DNA from: Bradyrhizobium sp. WBAH42
GTDB lineage: Bacteria; Pseudomonadota; Alphaproteobacteria; Rhizobiales; Xanthobacteraceae
Assembly: GCF_024585265.1 (NCBI RefSeq)
Contig: NZ_CP036533.1
Coordinates: forward strand, 2,675,001-2,739,000
Length of the DNA stretch: 64,000 nt
Direction of reading: 5' to 3'
The position numbers and the translations under genes were made by a program. Shown here piece by piece: positions 27,338-36,270 of this stretch. The stretch's first letter is position 1; every line of letters starts with the position of its first letter. The notes under the pieces are model-generated. The model searched no databases. It was not told where the DNA came from and saw only the letters and a list, made by a program, of their open reading frames with translations.

Positions 27338-29847
27338 GACATGTTCACCCGCTCGATGCGCACGGCGCATTTCTTGAAATCGGTCTGCAGCGAGATCGGA
27401 TCGGTGGCGTCGAGTGTCACCTTGTTGATCAGCTTGGATTCGTCGAACCACGGCACGAACACGAGGCCGCGCGGCGGCCGGTCGCGGCCACGCGTCTCGA
27501 GGCGGGCGCGGATGAAGCCGCGGCGGGAGACCACCTTCACCTCGTCGCCGCGTCGCAGCTTCATGTCCTGCGCATCGTCCGGATGCATGAAGCAGACGGC
27601 TTCGGGAAAGGCCTTGAACAGCTCGGGCACGCGGCGCGTCATGGTGCCGGAATGCCAGTGCTCCAGCACGCGGCCGGTCGAGAGCCAGTAGGGATATTCG
27701 TTGTCGGGCGATTCCGCCGCCGGCTCGTAGGGCAGCGCGAAGATGCGGGCCTTGCCGTCGGGATAGCCGTAGAACTGCACGTTGGTGCCCTGCTTGACGT
27801 AGGGGTCGCTGCCTTCGCGGAAGCGCCACTTCGTCTCCTGGCCGTTGACGACGGGCCAGCGCAGGCCGCGCTCCCTGTGATAGGTGTCGAATGGCGCGAG
27901 GTCGTGGCCGTGGCCGCGGCCGAACTGGGCATATTCCTCGAACAGTCCCTTCTGCACGTAGAAGCCGAACGCCTTGGCTTCCTCGTTGGCGTAGCCTTGT
28001 TCGACCTCCGTCACGGGGAATTTGTCGACCAGGCCGTTCTTGTAGAGGACGTCGAACAGCGTCTTGCCGCGATATTCCGGCTTCTTGGCGATCAGCTCCG
28101 CGGGCCAGACCTCCTCGATCTTGAAGCGTTTTGAAAATTCCATGAGCTGCCAGAGATCGGATTTGGCTTCGCCCGGCGCGGTGACGAGCTGGTGCCAGAA
28201 CTGCGTGCGCCGCTCGGCATTGCCGTAGGCGCCTTCCTTCTCCACCCACATCGCGGTCGGCAGGATCAGATCGGCGGCGAGCGCCGTCACGGTCGGATAG
28301 GCATCCGAGACCACGATGAAATTGTCGGGGTTGCGGAAGCCCGGATAGGTCTCTTCGTTGACGTTGGGGCCGGCCTGAAGGTTGTTGTTGACCTGGACCC
28401 AATAGGCGTTGATCAGGCCGTCCTTCAGCATCCGGCTTTGCAGCACGGCGTGGGCGCCGGGCTTGTCCGGAATGGTGCCTTCCGGCAGCTGCCAGATGTG
28501 TTCGGCGTGGTCGCGATGCGCCTTGTTGGTCACCACCATGTCGGCGGGCAGGCGGTGCGAGAAGGTGCCGACCTCGCGCGCGGTGCCGCAGGCTGAGGGC
28601 TGGCCCGTCAGCGAGAACGGGCTGTTGCCGGGCGCGGAGATCTTTCCGGTCAGAAGATGGATGTTGTAGACGAGGTTGTTGCACCAGACGCCGCGGGTGT
28701 GCTGGTTGAAGCCCATGGTCCAGAACGAGACCACCTTCGTCTTCGGATCGGCATAGAGCTCGGCCAGTGCTTCGAGCCGGTTCAGCGGCACGCCCGACAT
28801 CTGCGCCGCCTTCTCCAGCGTATACTCCGAGACGAACTTGACGAACTCGTCATAGCTCATGTCGGTGGAGTCGTTGGCCTTGGCGGCGCCCGTCGCCTTC
28901 TTCTGCAGCGGGTGTTCCGGCCGCAATCCGTAGCCGATGTCGGTCTGGCCGCGCTTGAACACGGTATGCGCGGCGACGAAATCCTTGTTGACGCGACCGG
29001 TCTTGATGATGTGGTTGGCGATGGCGTTGAGGATGTAGAGGTCGGTCTGCGGCACGAACACCATGCCGATGTCGGCAAGGTCGAACGAGCGGTGCTCGAA
29101 GGTGGAGAGCACGGCGACGCGGACATGCGGCGCGGACAGCCGGCGGTCGGCGACGCGCGTCCACAGGATCGGGTGCATCTCCGCCATGTTGGAGCCCCAC
29201 AGCACGAAGGCGTCGGTGGCCTCGATGTCGTCATAGCAGCCGGCCGGCTCGTCGATGCCGAAGGTGCGCATCATGCCGGCGACCGCCGAGGCCATGCAGT
29301 GCCGCGCATTGGGGTCGATGTTGTTGGTTCGGAAGCCGGCCTTGAACAGCTTTGACGCCGCATAGCCCTCCCAGATCGTCCACTGGCCGGAGCCGAACAT
29401 GGCGACGCCGTTCGGCCCGCGCTTCTTGATCGCCTCCTTCCACTTCAGCTCCATGATGTCGAAGGCTTCGGTCCAGGACACCGGCGTGAAGTCGCCGTTC
29501 TTGTCGTACTTGCCATTGGTCTTACGCAGCATCGGCTGCGTCAGGCGGTCGTGGCCGTACATGATCTTGGAGAGGAAGTAGCCCTTGACGCAGTTGAGGC
29601 CGCGATTGACCTCGGCCTTGATGTCGCCGTGGGTGGCGACGACGCGGTTGTCCTTGGTCGCGACCATCACCGAGCAGCCGGTACCGCAGAAGCGGCAGGC
29701 GGCCTTGTCCCATTTCAATTCGCTCACCTCCCGCTCGGCGGCGAGGTTGGCGGCGAGCGCCGGTGCGGGAAGGCCGGCGGCAGCCGCGGCGATCGCGGCG
29801 GCTTCGAGCTTGAGCATCTGGCGGCGGTCGAGCTTCGGCGATGTCAT
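27334..29847 (-). CDS. napA: Periplasmic nitrate reductase catalytic subunit
   Basis: An 837-residue molybdoenzyme of normal NapA length. A Tat signal ('[20 protein letters not shown]') begins at residue 6. The [4Fe-4S] cluster ligands are Cys51, Cys54, Cys58 and Cys86 ('[13 protein letters not shown]' and 'NCVKGY'). Cys184 in '[11 protein letters not shown]' is the molybdenum ligand. It reduces nitrate to nitrite in the periplasm with a bis-MGD cofactor. The start at 29847 follows GGAGAGCC and gives a proper twin-arginine leader; a longer frame upstream is an artefact in napD. Confidence 0.97.
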   Translation of the reverse strand: MTSPKLDRRQMLKLEAAAIAAAAAGLPAPALAANLAAEREVSELKWDKAACRFCGTGCSVMVATKDNRVVATHGDIKAEVNRGLNCVKGYFLSKIMYGHDRLTQPMLRKTNGKYDKNGDFTPVSWTEAFDIMELKWKEAIKKRGPNGVAMFGSGQWTIWEGYAASKLFKAGFRTNNIDPNARHCMASAVAGMMRTFGIDEPAGCYDDIEATDAFVLWGSNMAEMHPILWTRVADRRLSAPHVRVAVLSTFEHRSFDLADIGMVFVPQTDLYILNAIANHIIKTGRVNKDFVAAHTVFKRGQTDIGYGLRPEHPLQKKATGAAKANDSTDMSYDEFVKFVSEYTLEKAAQMSGVPLNRLEALAELYADPKTKVVSFWTMGFNQHTRGVWCNNLVYNIHLLTGKISAPGNSPFSLTGQPSACGTAREVGTFSHRLPADMVVTNKAHRDHAEHIWQLPEGTIPDKPGAHAVLQSRMLKDGLINAYWVQVNNNLQAGPNVNEETYPGFRNPDNFIVVSDAYPTVTALAADLILPTAMWVEKEGAYGNAERRTQFWHQLVTAPGEAKSDLWQLMEFSKRFKIEEVWPAELIAKKPEYRGKTLFDVLYKNGLVDKFPVTEVEQGYANEEAKAFGFYVQKGLFEEYAQFGRGHGHDLAPFDTYHRERGLRWPVVNGQETKWRFREGSDPYVKQGTNVQFYGYPDGKARIFALPYEPAAESPDNEYPYWLSTGRVLEHWHSGTMTRRVPELFKAFPEAVCFMHPDDAQDMKLRRGDEVKVVSRRGFIRARLETRGRDRPPRGLVFVPWFDESKLINKVTLDATDPISLQTDFKKCAVRIERVNMS

Positions 29848-29863
29848 GATGGCTCTCCGGCCC

Positions 29864-30193
29864 TTAAGTCGTTTCGATGGCATGGAACACCAGCGCCGCG
29901 GAATAGACGTGCTGCAGCGACTGGATGGTGTTGAGCATGGTGCCGAGGCTGCCGGCATCCGGCGCTTCGGCGACGACGACGAGCTTTCCGCGCGCGTCGC
30001 GGGCATGGATCTCGCAGCCGGGAAGCGCTGCGATCTCCGCTTCCAGTTCGGCAAGGCGCTCGGGCCGCGCCTGCACGATGATGCTGGCGATCTCGGCGCC
30101 CGGCGGCGTCACGATGCGGTCGGCGGCGAGCGCGCGGCCGGTGATCAGGGCGCGGCGGTTGAGCTTGGCGCTTTTGAATGTGGCTTGGGCCAT
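29864..30193 (-). CDS. napD: NapD maturation chaperone for NapA
   Basis: A 109-residue cytoplasmic protein. The NapD core spans about residues 35-109 ('[20 protein letters not shown]', '[20 protein letters not shown]'), and a basic N-terminal arm of about 30 residues ('[15 protein letters not shown]') precedes it. NapD binds the Tat leader of NapA and holds export until the cofactor is loaded. The arm resembles a Tat-like leader itself, as in other Bradyrhizobium NapD proteins. The gap to napA is 16 bp. Confidence 0.9.
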   Translation of the reverse strand: MAQATFKSAKLNRRALITGRALAADRIVTPPGAEIASIIVQARPERLAELEAEIAALPGCEIHARDARGKLVVVAEAPDAGSLGTMLNTIQSLQHVYSAALVFHAIETT

Positions 30194-30219
30194 GATGCCT
30201 GTCTTTCGCTTTGAGCGGA

Positions 30220-30405
30220 TCAATGCGGGGAAGGTGGCGGGCCCGGAGGGCCGGCGAACATCTGGTAGATCCAGACGCCGAGCCCATAGGAGCCGACCGT
30301 CCCGACCGCGAGGACGGGCATCACGATCGCGGTCAGGAACAGGAACGCAAAAATCTCCATGCGCTTACGGCGCACGCGCGACGTCGTGTCGTCAGGGGCC
30401 GACAT
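30220..30405 (-). CDS. napE: NapE small membrane protein
   Basis: A 61-residue protein with one long membrane helix (about residues 17-40, 'IFAFLFLTAIVMPVLAVGTV') and a proline-rich tail. Its position as first gene of the nap operon and its size match NapE. Its role is unknown but it is conserved in alphaproteobacterial nap operons. A FixK/FNR-type site lies about 96 bp upstream of its ATG. Confidence 0.88.
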   Translation of the reverse strand: MSAPDDTTSRVRRKRMEIFAFLFLTAIVMPVLAVGTVGSYGLGVWIYQMFAGPPGPPPSPH

Positions 30406-30494
30406 ATTCGGTCTCTTCGGGATGGGATGGGAATCGGGACGGCATCCGGGCCGTTGCCTTGCTGCACTTCTGATGCATCCGGGCCGCCACGGCG

Positions 30495-30508
30495 TTGATC
30501 TGGATCAA
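30495..30508. promoter_or_regulatory. FixK/FNR box upstream of napE
   Basis: TTGATCTGGATCAA is a perfect TTGAT-N4-ATCAA palindrome. Its centre is about 96 bases from the napE ATG. In Bradyrhizobium the napEDABC operon is activated by FixK2 under low oxygen through a box of this kind. The divergent monooxygenase gene begins 166 bp to the right and could also be affected. Confidence 0.87.
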
Positions 30509-30673
30509 CCTGCCGCTTGCGCGGATGTCGCAGCGCCCGGGGCAAGACGAGCCCCGCCCCGCAGGCCGGGCGACGAAATCATTCTCCCGCGCAGCGGAAT
30601 TGCCACTGCGTAGACAGCTTCGCCTCACCCATTAAGATGAGCTCAACAAGAACAAGCGGGAGAGAGCAACGCC

Positions 30674-31879
30674 ATGAAGTTCGGCATCTTCTACGAGCTG
30701 CAGCTGCCGCGGCCCTGGGTGGCCGGCGACGAGCTCGCCCTCTATCAGAATGCGCTCTCGCAGATGGAGCTCGCCGACAGGCTCGGCTACGACCATGCCT
30801 GGGTGGTCGAGCATCACTTCCTCGAGGAATATTCGCACTCGCCCTCGCCGGAATCGTTCCTGGCTGCGGCAAGCCAGCGCACCAAGAACATCCGGCTCGG
30901 CCACGGCATCCTCCAGCTCACCACCAATCATCCGGCGCGCGTCGCCGAGCGTGTCGCGGTGCTGGATCTGCTCTCGAACGGCCGCTGTGAGTTCGGCATG
31001 GGCGAGAGTGCCTCGATCACCGAGCTGGAGCCGTTCGGCCGTGACATGGAGACCAAGAAGGAGGTGTTCGAGGAGGCGGTCGCGGCGATCTTCCCGATGT
31101 TCAAGGACGCCGGCAGCGAGCATCACGGTAGATATTTCGACATCCCCTTGCGCAATGTGGTGCCGAAGCCGGTGCAGAAGCCACACCCGCCGCTATGGAT
31201 GGCCTGCTCGCAGCTGCCGACCATCGAGCGCGCCGGCCGCCACGGTTTCGGCGCGCTCGGCTTCCAGTTCGTCAGCGCCGATGCCGCGCACGCCTGGGTG
31301 CACGCCTATTACAACGCCATCACCAAGCGTCTGCACAGGCTCGCCGACTACGAGATCAATCCCAACATGGCGCTGGTCTCGTTCTTCATGTGCGCCAAGA
31401 CGGACGAGGAGGCGCGTGCGCGCGCCGACGGCGCCACCTTCTTCCAGTTCGCGCTGCGTTTCTACGGCGCCGCGCAGAACCGCCAGCGTCCCGCGCCCTA
31501 CACCGTCAACATGTGGGACGAGTACAACAAGTGGAAGCGCGACAATCCGCAAGCCCAGGAGGCGGCGCTGCGCGGCGGCCTGATCGGCTCGCCCGAGACG
31601 ATCCGGAAGAAGCTGAAGCGCTTCCAATCCTCGCATATCGACCAGGTCATCCTGCTCAACCAGGCCGGCAAGAACAGCCACGAGCACATCTGCGAATCGC
31701 TCGAGCTGTTCGGCCGCGAGGTGATGCCGGAGTTCCAGGACGATCCGGCGCAGGCGGCTTGGAAGCAGGGCGTGATGAGGGGCGAGATCGAGCTGGAAGA
31801 GATCGACACCGAGGCCTTTACGGACCGCTATGGCAAGCTGGCGATCAACGTGGCACCCGCGAAGGCGGCGGCGGGGTAG
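30674..31879 (+). CDS. Luciferase-like (LLM) flavin-dependent oxidoreductase
   Basis: A 401-residue TIM-barrel monooxygenase. Family blocks include 'GYDHAWVVEHHFLEEY', 'KNIRLGHGILQLTTNHPARV', 'VAVLDLLSNGRCEFGMGES' and 'LIGSPETIRKKLKRF'. It is expected to use reduced FMN and oxygen to oxidise an organic substrate; no substrate can be named. The start ATG 30674 has GGGAGAGAGC upstream. It is divergent from the nap operon and shares its upstream region, with no linked flavin reductase. Confidence 0.87.
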   Translation: MKFGIFYELQLPRPWVAGDELALYQNALSQMELADRLGYDHAWVVEHHFLEEYSHSPSPESFLAAASQRTKNIRLGHGILQLTTNHPARVAERVAVLDLLSNGRCEFGMGESASITELEPFGRDMETKKEVFEEAVAAIFPMFKDAGSEHHGRYFDIPLRNVVPKPVQKPHPPLWMACSQLPTIERAGRHGFGALGFQFVSADAAHAWVHAYYNAITKRLHRLADYEINPNMALVSFFMCAKTDEEARARADGATFFQFALRFYGAAQNRQRPAPYTVNMWDEYNKWKRDNPQAQEAALRGGLIGSPETIRKKLKRFQSSHIDQVILLNQAGKNSHEHICESLELFGREVMPEFQDDPAQAAWKQGVMRGEIELEEIDTEAFTDRYGKLAINVAPAKAAAG

Positions 31880-32066
31880 CGTGTAAGCAACGACAGGCCC
31901 TGCTTCCTGGCGCTGCTGCGGCAGCTGCCCGAGCCGGGGTGCAGTCTCCTTGAGACGAAGAAAGCGAAGGGGCTGCGGTCAATGGCGCCCCTTCGCCCGC
32001 TGGGATTTGGGCAGGTCTCATCGGCTCGCACGCAGGTCGCCACCGACCGGGCCGGCCTGCTGCTCT

Positions 32067-32330
32067 TCAGATCGCGCGCCGTTGTCGTCCGGCGAAGAGA
32101 CCATACACAAAGAGGACGATGATGGCGCCGACGACCGCGCCGATCAGCCCGGCACCCTCTCCAGGACGGTACCAGCCTAGGGCCTGGCCAAGGTAAGTGG
32201 CAACGAAGGCACCAACGATGCCCAGGATGGTCGTGAGAATGAACCCGGAGGGTTCATTGTCACCCGGCATGATGAATTTCGCGATAATGCCCGCGATAAA
32301 GCCGATGATGATCGTCCAAATAATTCCCAT
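32067..32330 (-). CDS. GlsB/YeaQ/YmgE family membrane protein
   Basis: An 87-residue protein with three hydrophobic segments and the transglycosylase-associated family pattern: 'IIIGFIAGIIAKFIMPG', 'GFILTTILGIVGAFVATYLG' and 'GLIGAVVGAIIVLFVYGLF'. Members are small stress-linked inner membrane proteins. AGGAGTGGAGA precedes the ATG. It lies 40 bp downstream of the YidB gene on the same strand. Confidence 0.9.
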   Translation of the reverse strand: MGIIWTIIIGFIAGIIAKFIMPGDNEPSGFILTTILGIVGAFVATYLGQALGWYRPGEGAGLIGAVVGAIIVLFVYGLFAGRQRRAI

Positions 32331-32370
32331 TCTCCACTCCTCCTGATCAATGGCGACAATGACGAGGCCG

Positions 32371-32823
32371 TCAGCTCGGCAGACGCCCCTCGGGCGTGTA
32401 CTTGTCGACCGCCTGCGGCAGCTCGCGCGAGAGCCTCGCGAGAATTTCCTCTTGCGAAAGCCCGGTCTCCTTCTCGAGTTTGTCCAGCACGTCGGGCCCG
32501 ATTGCTTCCCGCAATTGCGGGGGCGAGATGTCCTTGTTCGGCCCCGTGCCGACCCACGACTGGGCTGCATCACCGTGGCCGTTTTGGTTGAATCTCTCCA
32601 GCAGCTCGCCAATTCCTCCCTGCAATAGTCCTCCAACCCCGGCCCCGCTCAGCATGCCAGTCAGGTTTCCGAGCAGGCCGCCAAGCGGTTGTTGGCCGCT
32701 GGACGGTTCGAGGGATCCGGCCCCCGGACCTCTGAGCAACTCCGCCAGCTTGTCCCGATTCTGATATCCCGCGATTGCGAGCAGTCCGAGAAGTGCGGTC
32801 ATCGACGGCATTCCGCGGCTCAT
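32371..32823 (-). CDS. YidB-family (DUF937) protein
   Basis: A 150-residue protein. 'MTALLGLLAIAGYQNRDKLA' at the start, a glycine-rich middle ('GGLLGNLTGMLSGAGVGGLL') and the C-terminal 'PQLREAIGPDVLDKLEKETG' with 'LSRELPQAVDKYTPEGRLP' match YidB/DUF937. Function is unknown. The start at 32823 follows GGAG at the right distance; MPSM at 32811 is a possible alternative. Probably in an operon with the GlsB-like gene. Confidence 0.85.
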   Translation of the reverse strand: MSRGMPSMTALLGLLAIAGYQNRDKLAELLRGPGAGSLEPSSGQQPLGGLLGNLTGMLSGAGVGGLLQGGIGELLERFNQNGHGDAAQSWVGTGPNKDISPPQLREAIGPDVLDKLEKETGLSQEEILARLSRELPQAVDKYTPEGRLPS

Positions 32824-32960
32824 CGTGTAACTCCATTGTATGTAGCGCCAAACAGGTCGAACTCGGCCGGTCCGGTTCTGTTCCTGAAGCTTGCCGAATC
32901 CGGCGCCGGTCATTTGGAAGCAGGCGCAATGAGAAGCCAATCAAGCTGGAAGGCGCCGAT

Positions 32961-33440
32961 CTAATCCCAGAATGGAATGGCCGGACGGGCGATCATCAGC
33001 CAGAAGATGATCAGCACGGCCGCGAAAGCCGGAAAGCCGAAGGCGAACCACCATCGGAAGAGATGGTTATAGCGGGCGGGCAGCTCGCTGTTGCTAGCGA
33101 CCGCTGCGACGGCGAGATCGCGCATCTGCATCTGCATCCACACTACCGGCAGCCAGAAGGCGCCGGTCACGAGATACAGTGCAATCGACGCCGCCACCCA
33201 GCCGTCGCCGAGGGAATACCCGCTCGACCAGGCGAGCCACGTGCCGGTGATTGGCTGCAGGATCACGGCACTCGCCGTGAACAGGAAGTCGGCCAGCACC
33301 ACCGTCCGCGCAACCCCGGCGATCTCGCGCGGGTCGCCGCGCAGATGCGCCACCAGCATGAAGAAGGCGATCCCGGCCCCGGTGCCGAGCAGCACGGCAG
33401 CGCCGATGATGTGCGCCATCTTCACGAGGAAGTAGAGCAT
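32961..33440 (-). CDS. DUF2269 family membrane protein
   Basis: A 159-residue protein with four membrane helices. 'KMAHIIGAAVLLGTGAGIAF' and 'ASAVILQPITGTWLAW' are family-like segments. The gene starts in the last base of the upstream SDR gene (TGATG overlap), so the two are translationally coupled. Function unknown. Confidence 0.82.
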   Translation of the reverse strand: MLYFLVKMAHIIGAAVLLGTGAGIAFFMLVAHLRGDPREIAGVARTVVLADFLFTASAVILQPITGTWLAWSSGYSLGDGWVAASIALYLVTGAFWLPVVWMQMQMRDLAVAAVASNSELPARYNHLFRWWFAFGFPAFAAVLIIFWLMIARPAIPFWD

Positions 33441-34714
33441 CAGCGATCCTCCCGGATCGCCATGGCGACCAGGTTGAGCATGATCACCGGCCAGATCTTC
33501 AGCATCGGTCCCAGCGGATCGGCCCACAGTCGCGGCACCAGGACGGTGCCGATCACGGCATAGGTGAGCGAGATGATCAGTGCTGCCCAGAGTCCGTAGC
33601 GGCTCAGAGGCCGCCAGAGAATGGCAAGGCCGATGACGATGTCGGCGAGCGCGCCCGCGGTGACGACGAGCGCCGCGACGTTCCCTTGCAGCCCGCCTTC
33701 AAGCAGCAACGACATGCCGATATTCCAGCCCGCGCTCAGCGAGATGATGCCTGTGGCGATCCAAAACGCGCCGAAGACGCCGAAGATCAGCGGCTTGAGC
33801 GTATACAGCCGTGCAAACCATCGTTCTTGCACCGACGCAGGCTCGCGTGCGAGCGCGACTTCGAGATCGCGCGGTGGAGTGCCGGTCAATCGACGCCAGG
33901 GCTCGGGATCGCCGGTCGCACCGCGGCGCATTTCCGCCTGTGCCGTCGTGTTGATGGGCGTTCGCCATCCCAGCATCTGCGCAACGTCCCCCGCGCGGAA
34001 AGCAACCGAAGCTGCCCAGGATGGCAGCTGCAGGCGGTACGCCGGCCTCCAGCGCAGCCAGGTCCGAAACAGCCCGACCGCGTCGCTGAAGGCGATCTGC
34101 CGTGGGCCGGCCAGATCGATGGCGATGCGGCAAGGCGCGCCCGGCTGCAGAAAGAACAGCACGGTCTCAACGACGTCGTCGAGATGCACCGGTTGAATCG
34201 CCGCCGTGTCGGGCACGACCGGTAGAATCGGCAGCGCCGCCAGTCCTCGCAACAGCGCGCTGCCGCCATAGGCGGCGCGGCCGATCACGACGGAGGGTCG
34301 CAGGATGACCCAATCGAGGTCGCGCGCCATCAAGGCGGCTTCGCCCTCCCGCTTGGTACGAGAAAAATCGCTGGGGGCATCGACATTGCTGCCGATGGCC
34401 GAGAACAGGACGACGCGGCGGACGCCTGCGCTTTCGCAGGCGCTGTAGAGTGCCGCGCTTCCGGCGACATGAACCCCGTGTAGATCCCGTCCCTGGAGCG
34501 CTCCGGCCAGGTTGATCACCGCATCGACGCCCGCAAGGACGTCCTTCCATTGCGAGGAATCGGTTGTGCGGGCGACGTCGAGGCTGGTATGGCGCCGATC
34601 GCGCTCTGCTGCCGGGTGGCGCGACACCGACATACATTCGTAGCCTTCGGCCGACAGCCTGGCGTGGATCGCCGAGCCGAGAAACCCTGTACCGCCAACG
34701 AGGAGAATTCGCAT
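33440..34714 (-). CDS. SDR-family nucleoside-sugar/NAD(P)-binding protein fused to DoxX-like membrane domain
   Basis: A 424-residue two-part protein. The N-terminal Rossmann domain (about 1-220) has 'ILLVGGTGFLGSAIHARL', the GxxGxxG motif of extended-type reductases, and 'GVDAVINLAGALQG'. After about residue 300 there are four membrane helices with the DoxX-like pattern ('FGVFGAFWIATGIISL', 'ADIVIGLAILW'). Such fusions occur in many proteobacteria, probably as membrane-held reductases of unknown substrate. The start at 34714 is supported by AAGGAGGAG. Coupled to the DUF2269 gene downstream. Confidence 0.87.
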   Translation of the reverse strand: MRILLVGGTGFLGSAIHARLSAEGYECMSVSRHPAAERDRRHTSLDVARTTDSSQWKDVLAGVDAVINLAGALQGRDLHGVHVAGSAALYSACESAGVRRVVLFSAIGSNVDAPSDFSRTKREGEAALMARDLDWVILRPSVVIGRAAYGGSALLRGLAALPILPVVPDTAAIQPVHLDDVVETVLFFLQPGAPCRIAIDLAGPRQIAFSDAVGLFRTWLRWRPAYRLQLPSWAASVAFRAGDVAQMLGWRTPINTTAQAEMRRGATGDPEPWRRLTGTPPRDLEVALAREPASVQERWFARLYTLKPLIFGVFGAFWIATGIISLSAGWNIGMSLLLEGGLQGNVAALVVTAGALADIVIGLAILWRPLSRYGLWAALIISLTYAVIGTVLVPRLWADPLGPMLKIWPVIMLNLVAMAIREDR

Positions 34715-34934
34715 GACTCCTCCTTCGATCGGCAACCGAATGCCGACAAACGGCTGATCTCATCGGACGGACAAGGCGGGGCCACCGCACTTGTTCCTTC
34801 AGGCGGAACCGGTTAGCCCCACGAACCAGGCTGGCTCTATGCCGCAAGACCTGAGGCAGATGAGTCATTCACGTCATCGAGAGCTGCTGCTACAAATCGG
34901 CACAAGCCATAAGGAAGGCGACCGGGAGAGAGCG

Positions 34935-35717
34935 ATGCCGCCCAACGGGACAGGTTCAGGCTTTGCTGCCGGCGATGTCACGCCCGCGGTGCTCGCCATC
35001 GGCCGCTCGAATTTTCCAAACGTTCTCATCGACACGCTGCGCCGGCAGGCGGACGTCGGCCATTGCATGGTGTTCGCGCTGAGCCGGGCCGGCGCGGCAA
35101 GCTGCCTGCTCGATGCCGGCAACATCCCGATCGGCGGCGATCTCGGCGCCGCCTATGCCGGCCAGTTTCACGAAACGGATCCCAACCGCGACGCGCTGTT
35201 CGAAGGCGAGGGCGGCGCGCCGATCGTGCTGCCCCACTTCGCGCCGCGCATGTACGGGGCGCGTTACCGAAAAATCTTCTTCCAGGATTCCGGCATCGTC
35301 GACAAATGCGCGACCGCAATCTGGGCCGGCGATACCTGCTTCTACGTCAATTTCTACCGCATCGCCGCGCAGGGCCGCTTCAGCGCCGCCCAGCGCCACC
35401 GGCTCGGGACGATCGCGCCGGCGATCGCAGCCAGCGTCGCGCGCCATTTCCAGCAGGCGGAGACCGCGACACCCGACCAGAACATCGCCGCGTTGTTCGC
35501 CACGCGCGCGCCGCTCTCCGCGCTGACGCCGCGCGAGCAGGAGGTCTGCCGCCGCATCCTCGCAGGCTTCAGCTCGGAGGCGATCTCGCAAGCGCTCGGC
35601 ATCAGCCTGCATTCGACCCTGACCTACCGCAAGCGCGCCTATGAACGGCTCGGCATCTCCTCGCAGAGCGAATTGTTTGCGATCGTGCTGCGCCTGCTGA
35701 CGCGCAGCATGAACTAA
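34935..35717 (+). CDS. LuxR-family regulator (GAF-like sensor plus HTH)
   Basis: A 260-residue regulator. Residues 1-180 form a sensor-like part with no clear family, and the C-terminal LuxR HTH is at about 195-250: 'LTPREQEVCRRILAGFSSEA' then 'ISQALGISLHSTLTYRKRAY'. The start is put at 34935 because GGGAGAGAGCG lies just upstream; longer forms from 34860 or 34839 are possible. It is divergent from the SDR-DoxX operon by about 220 bp and might control it. Ligand unknown. Confidence 0.83.
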   Translation: MPPNGTGSGFAAGDVTPAVLAIGRSNFPNVLIDTLRRQADVGHCMVFALSRAGAASCLLDAGNIPIGGDLGAAYAGQFHETDPNRDALFEGEGGAPIVLPHFAPRMYGARYRKIFFQDSGIVDKCATAIWAGDTCFYVNFYRIAAQGRFSAAQRHRLGTIAPAIAASVARHFQQAETATPDQNIAALFATRAPLSALTPREQEVCRRILAGFSSEAISQALGISLHSTLTYRKRAYERLGISSQSELFAIVLRLLTRSMN

Positions 35718-35754
35718 GGCGTCGGCAACCCTGCAGCGCTCGACGAGCGCCTTG

Positions 35755-36027
35755 CTATGCGGAAAGTCGGGAACGATAGGGCGCGGTGAGCAGCAGCATG
35801 AAAAGCGCTCGTTCGGCCCGGTACTTTGCGGCCGCTCGGCTGGATTCCCGGCCCTGCATCACGACCGCGCCTTGAACGGTGCAGACGCTCCAGTTCCATT
35901 TCCTGCGCCTGCGCTGCGCCAGGGTCATCTCGAAAATCGGAAATTCCGGTCCCGCCATCGCCGCCGCTTCTCGCCAGAGATCCAATTTGGGCGGAGTTGA
36001 ACCCGGAGCGTCGGCCTGTGTCTTCAC
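35755..36027 (-). CDS. Small hypothetical protein
   Basis: A 90-residue frame from a GTG at 36027. Recurring features are 'MTLAQRRRRKWNWSVCTVQG' and 'GRESSRAAAKYRAERALFML' near the end, which read as a small conserved protein (I have seen similar segments in Bradyrhizobium hypotheticals). No function is known. The ribosome site is poor, and a start at 35958 is possible. It is convergent with the LuxR-type gene by 37 bp. Confidence 0.58.
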   Translation of the reverse strand: MKTQADAPGSTPPKLDLWREAAAMAGPEFPIFEMTLAQRRRRKWNWSVCTVQGAVVMQGRESSRAAAKYRAERALFMLLLTAPYRSRLSA

Positions 36028-36091
36028 CCATTTGGGTGAAGCGGAGCTTGCTCCTGCCGGGGCAGGCTGTTGCAGAGCTTTTCCCTGCGGC

Positions 36092-36222
36092 CATCCTTCG
36101 AGACGCCCGCTTAAGGCGGGCTCCTCAGGATGAGGATAGAGTTCGCGGCAGCAGTTTCAACGAGAACTGAAGCCGATGAGCCTCATCCTGAGGAGGCGCG
36201 TCAGCGCCGTCTCGAAGGACGA
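36092..36222. repeat. Palindromic intergenic repeat, family E (copy 2)
   Basis: Same order of parts as the copy at 26058: CATCCTTCGAGACG, CTCAGGATGAGG, CCTCATCCTGAGG, GTCTCGAAGGA. The distance between the two halves and the AGCGGT/GCGCTGA inner stem differ. Confidence 0.82.
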
Positions 36223-36270
36223 GGCGTGCGCGCAGGCCGCTGCTGCGAGTCACGGGCGACAAGTCTGGCG

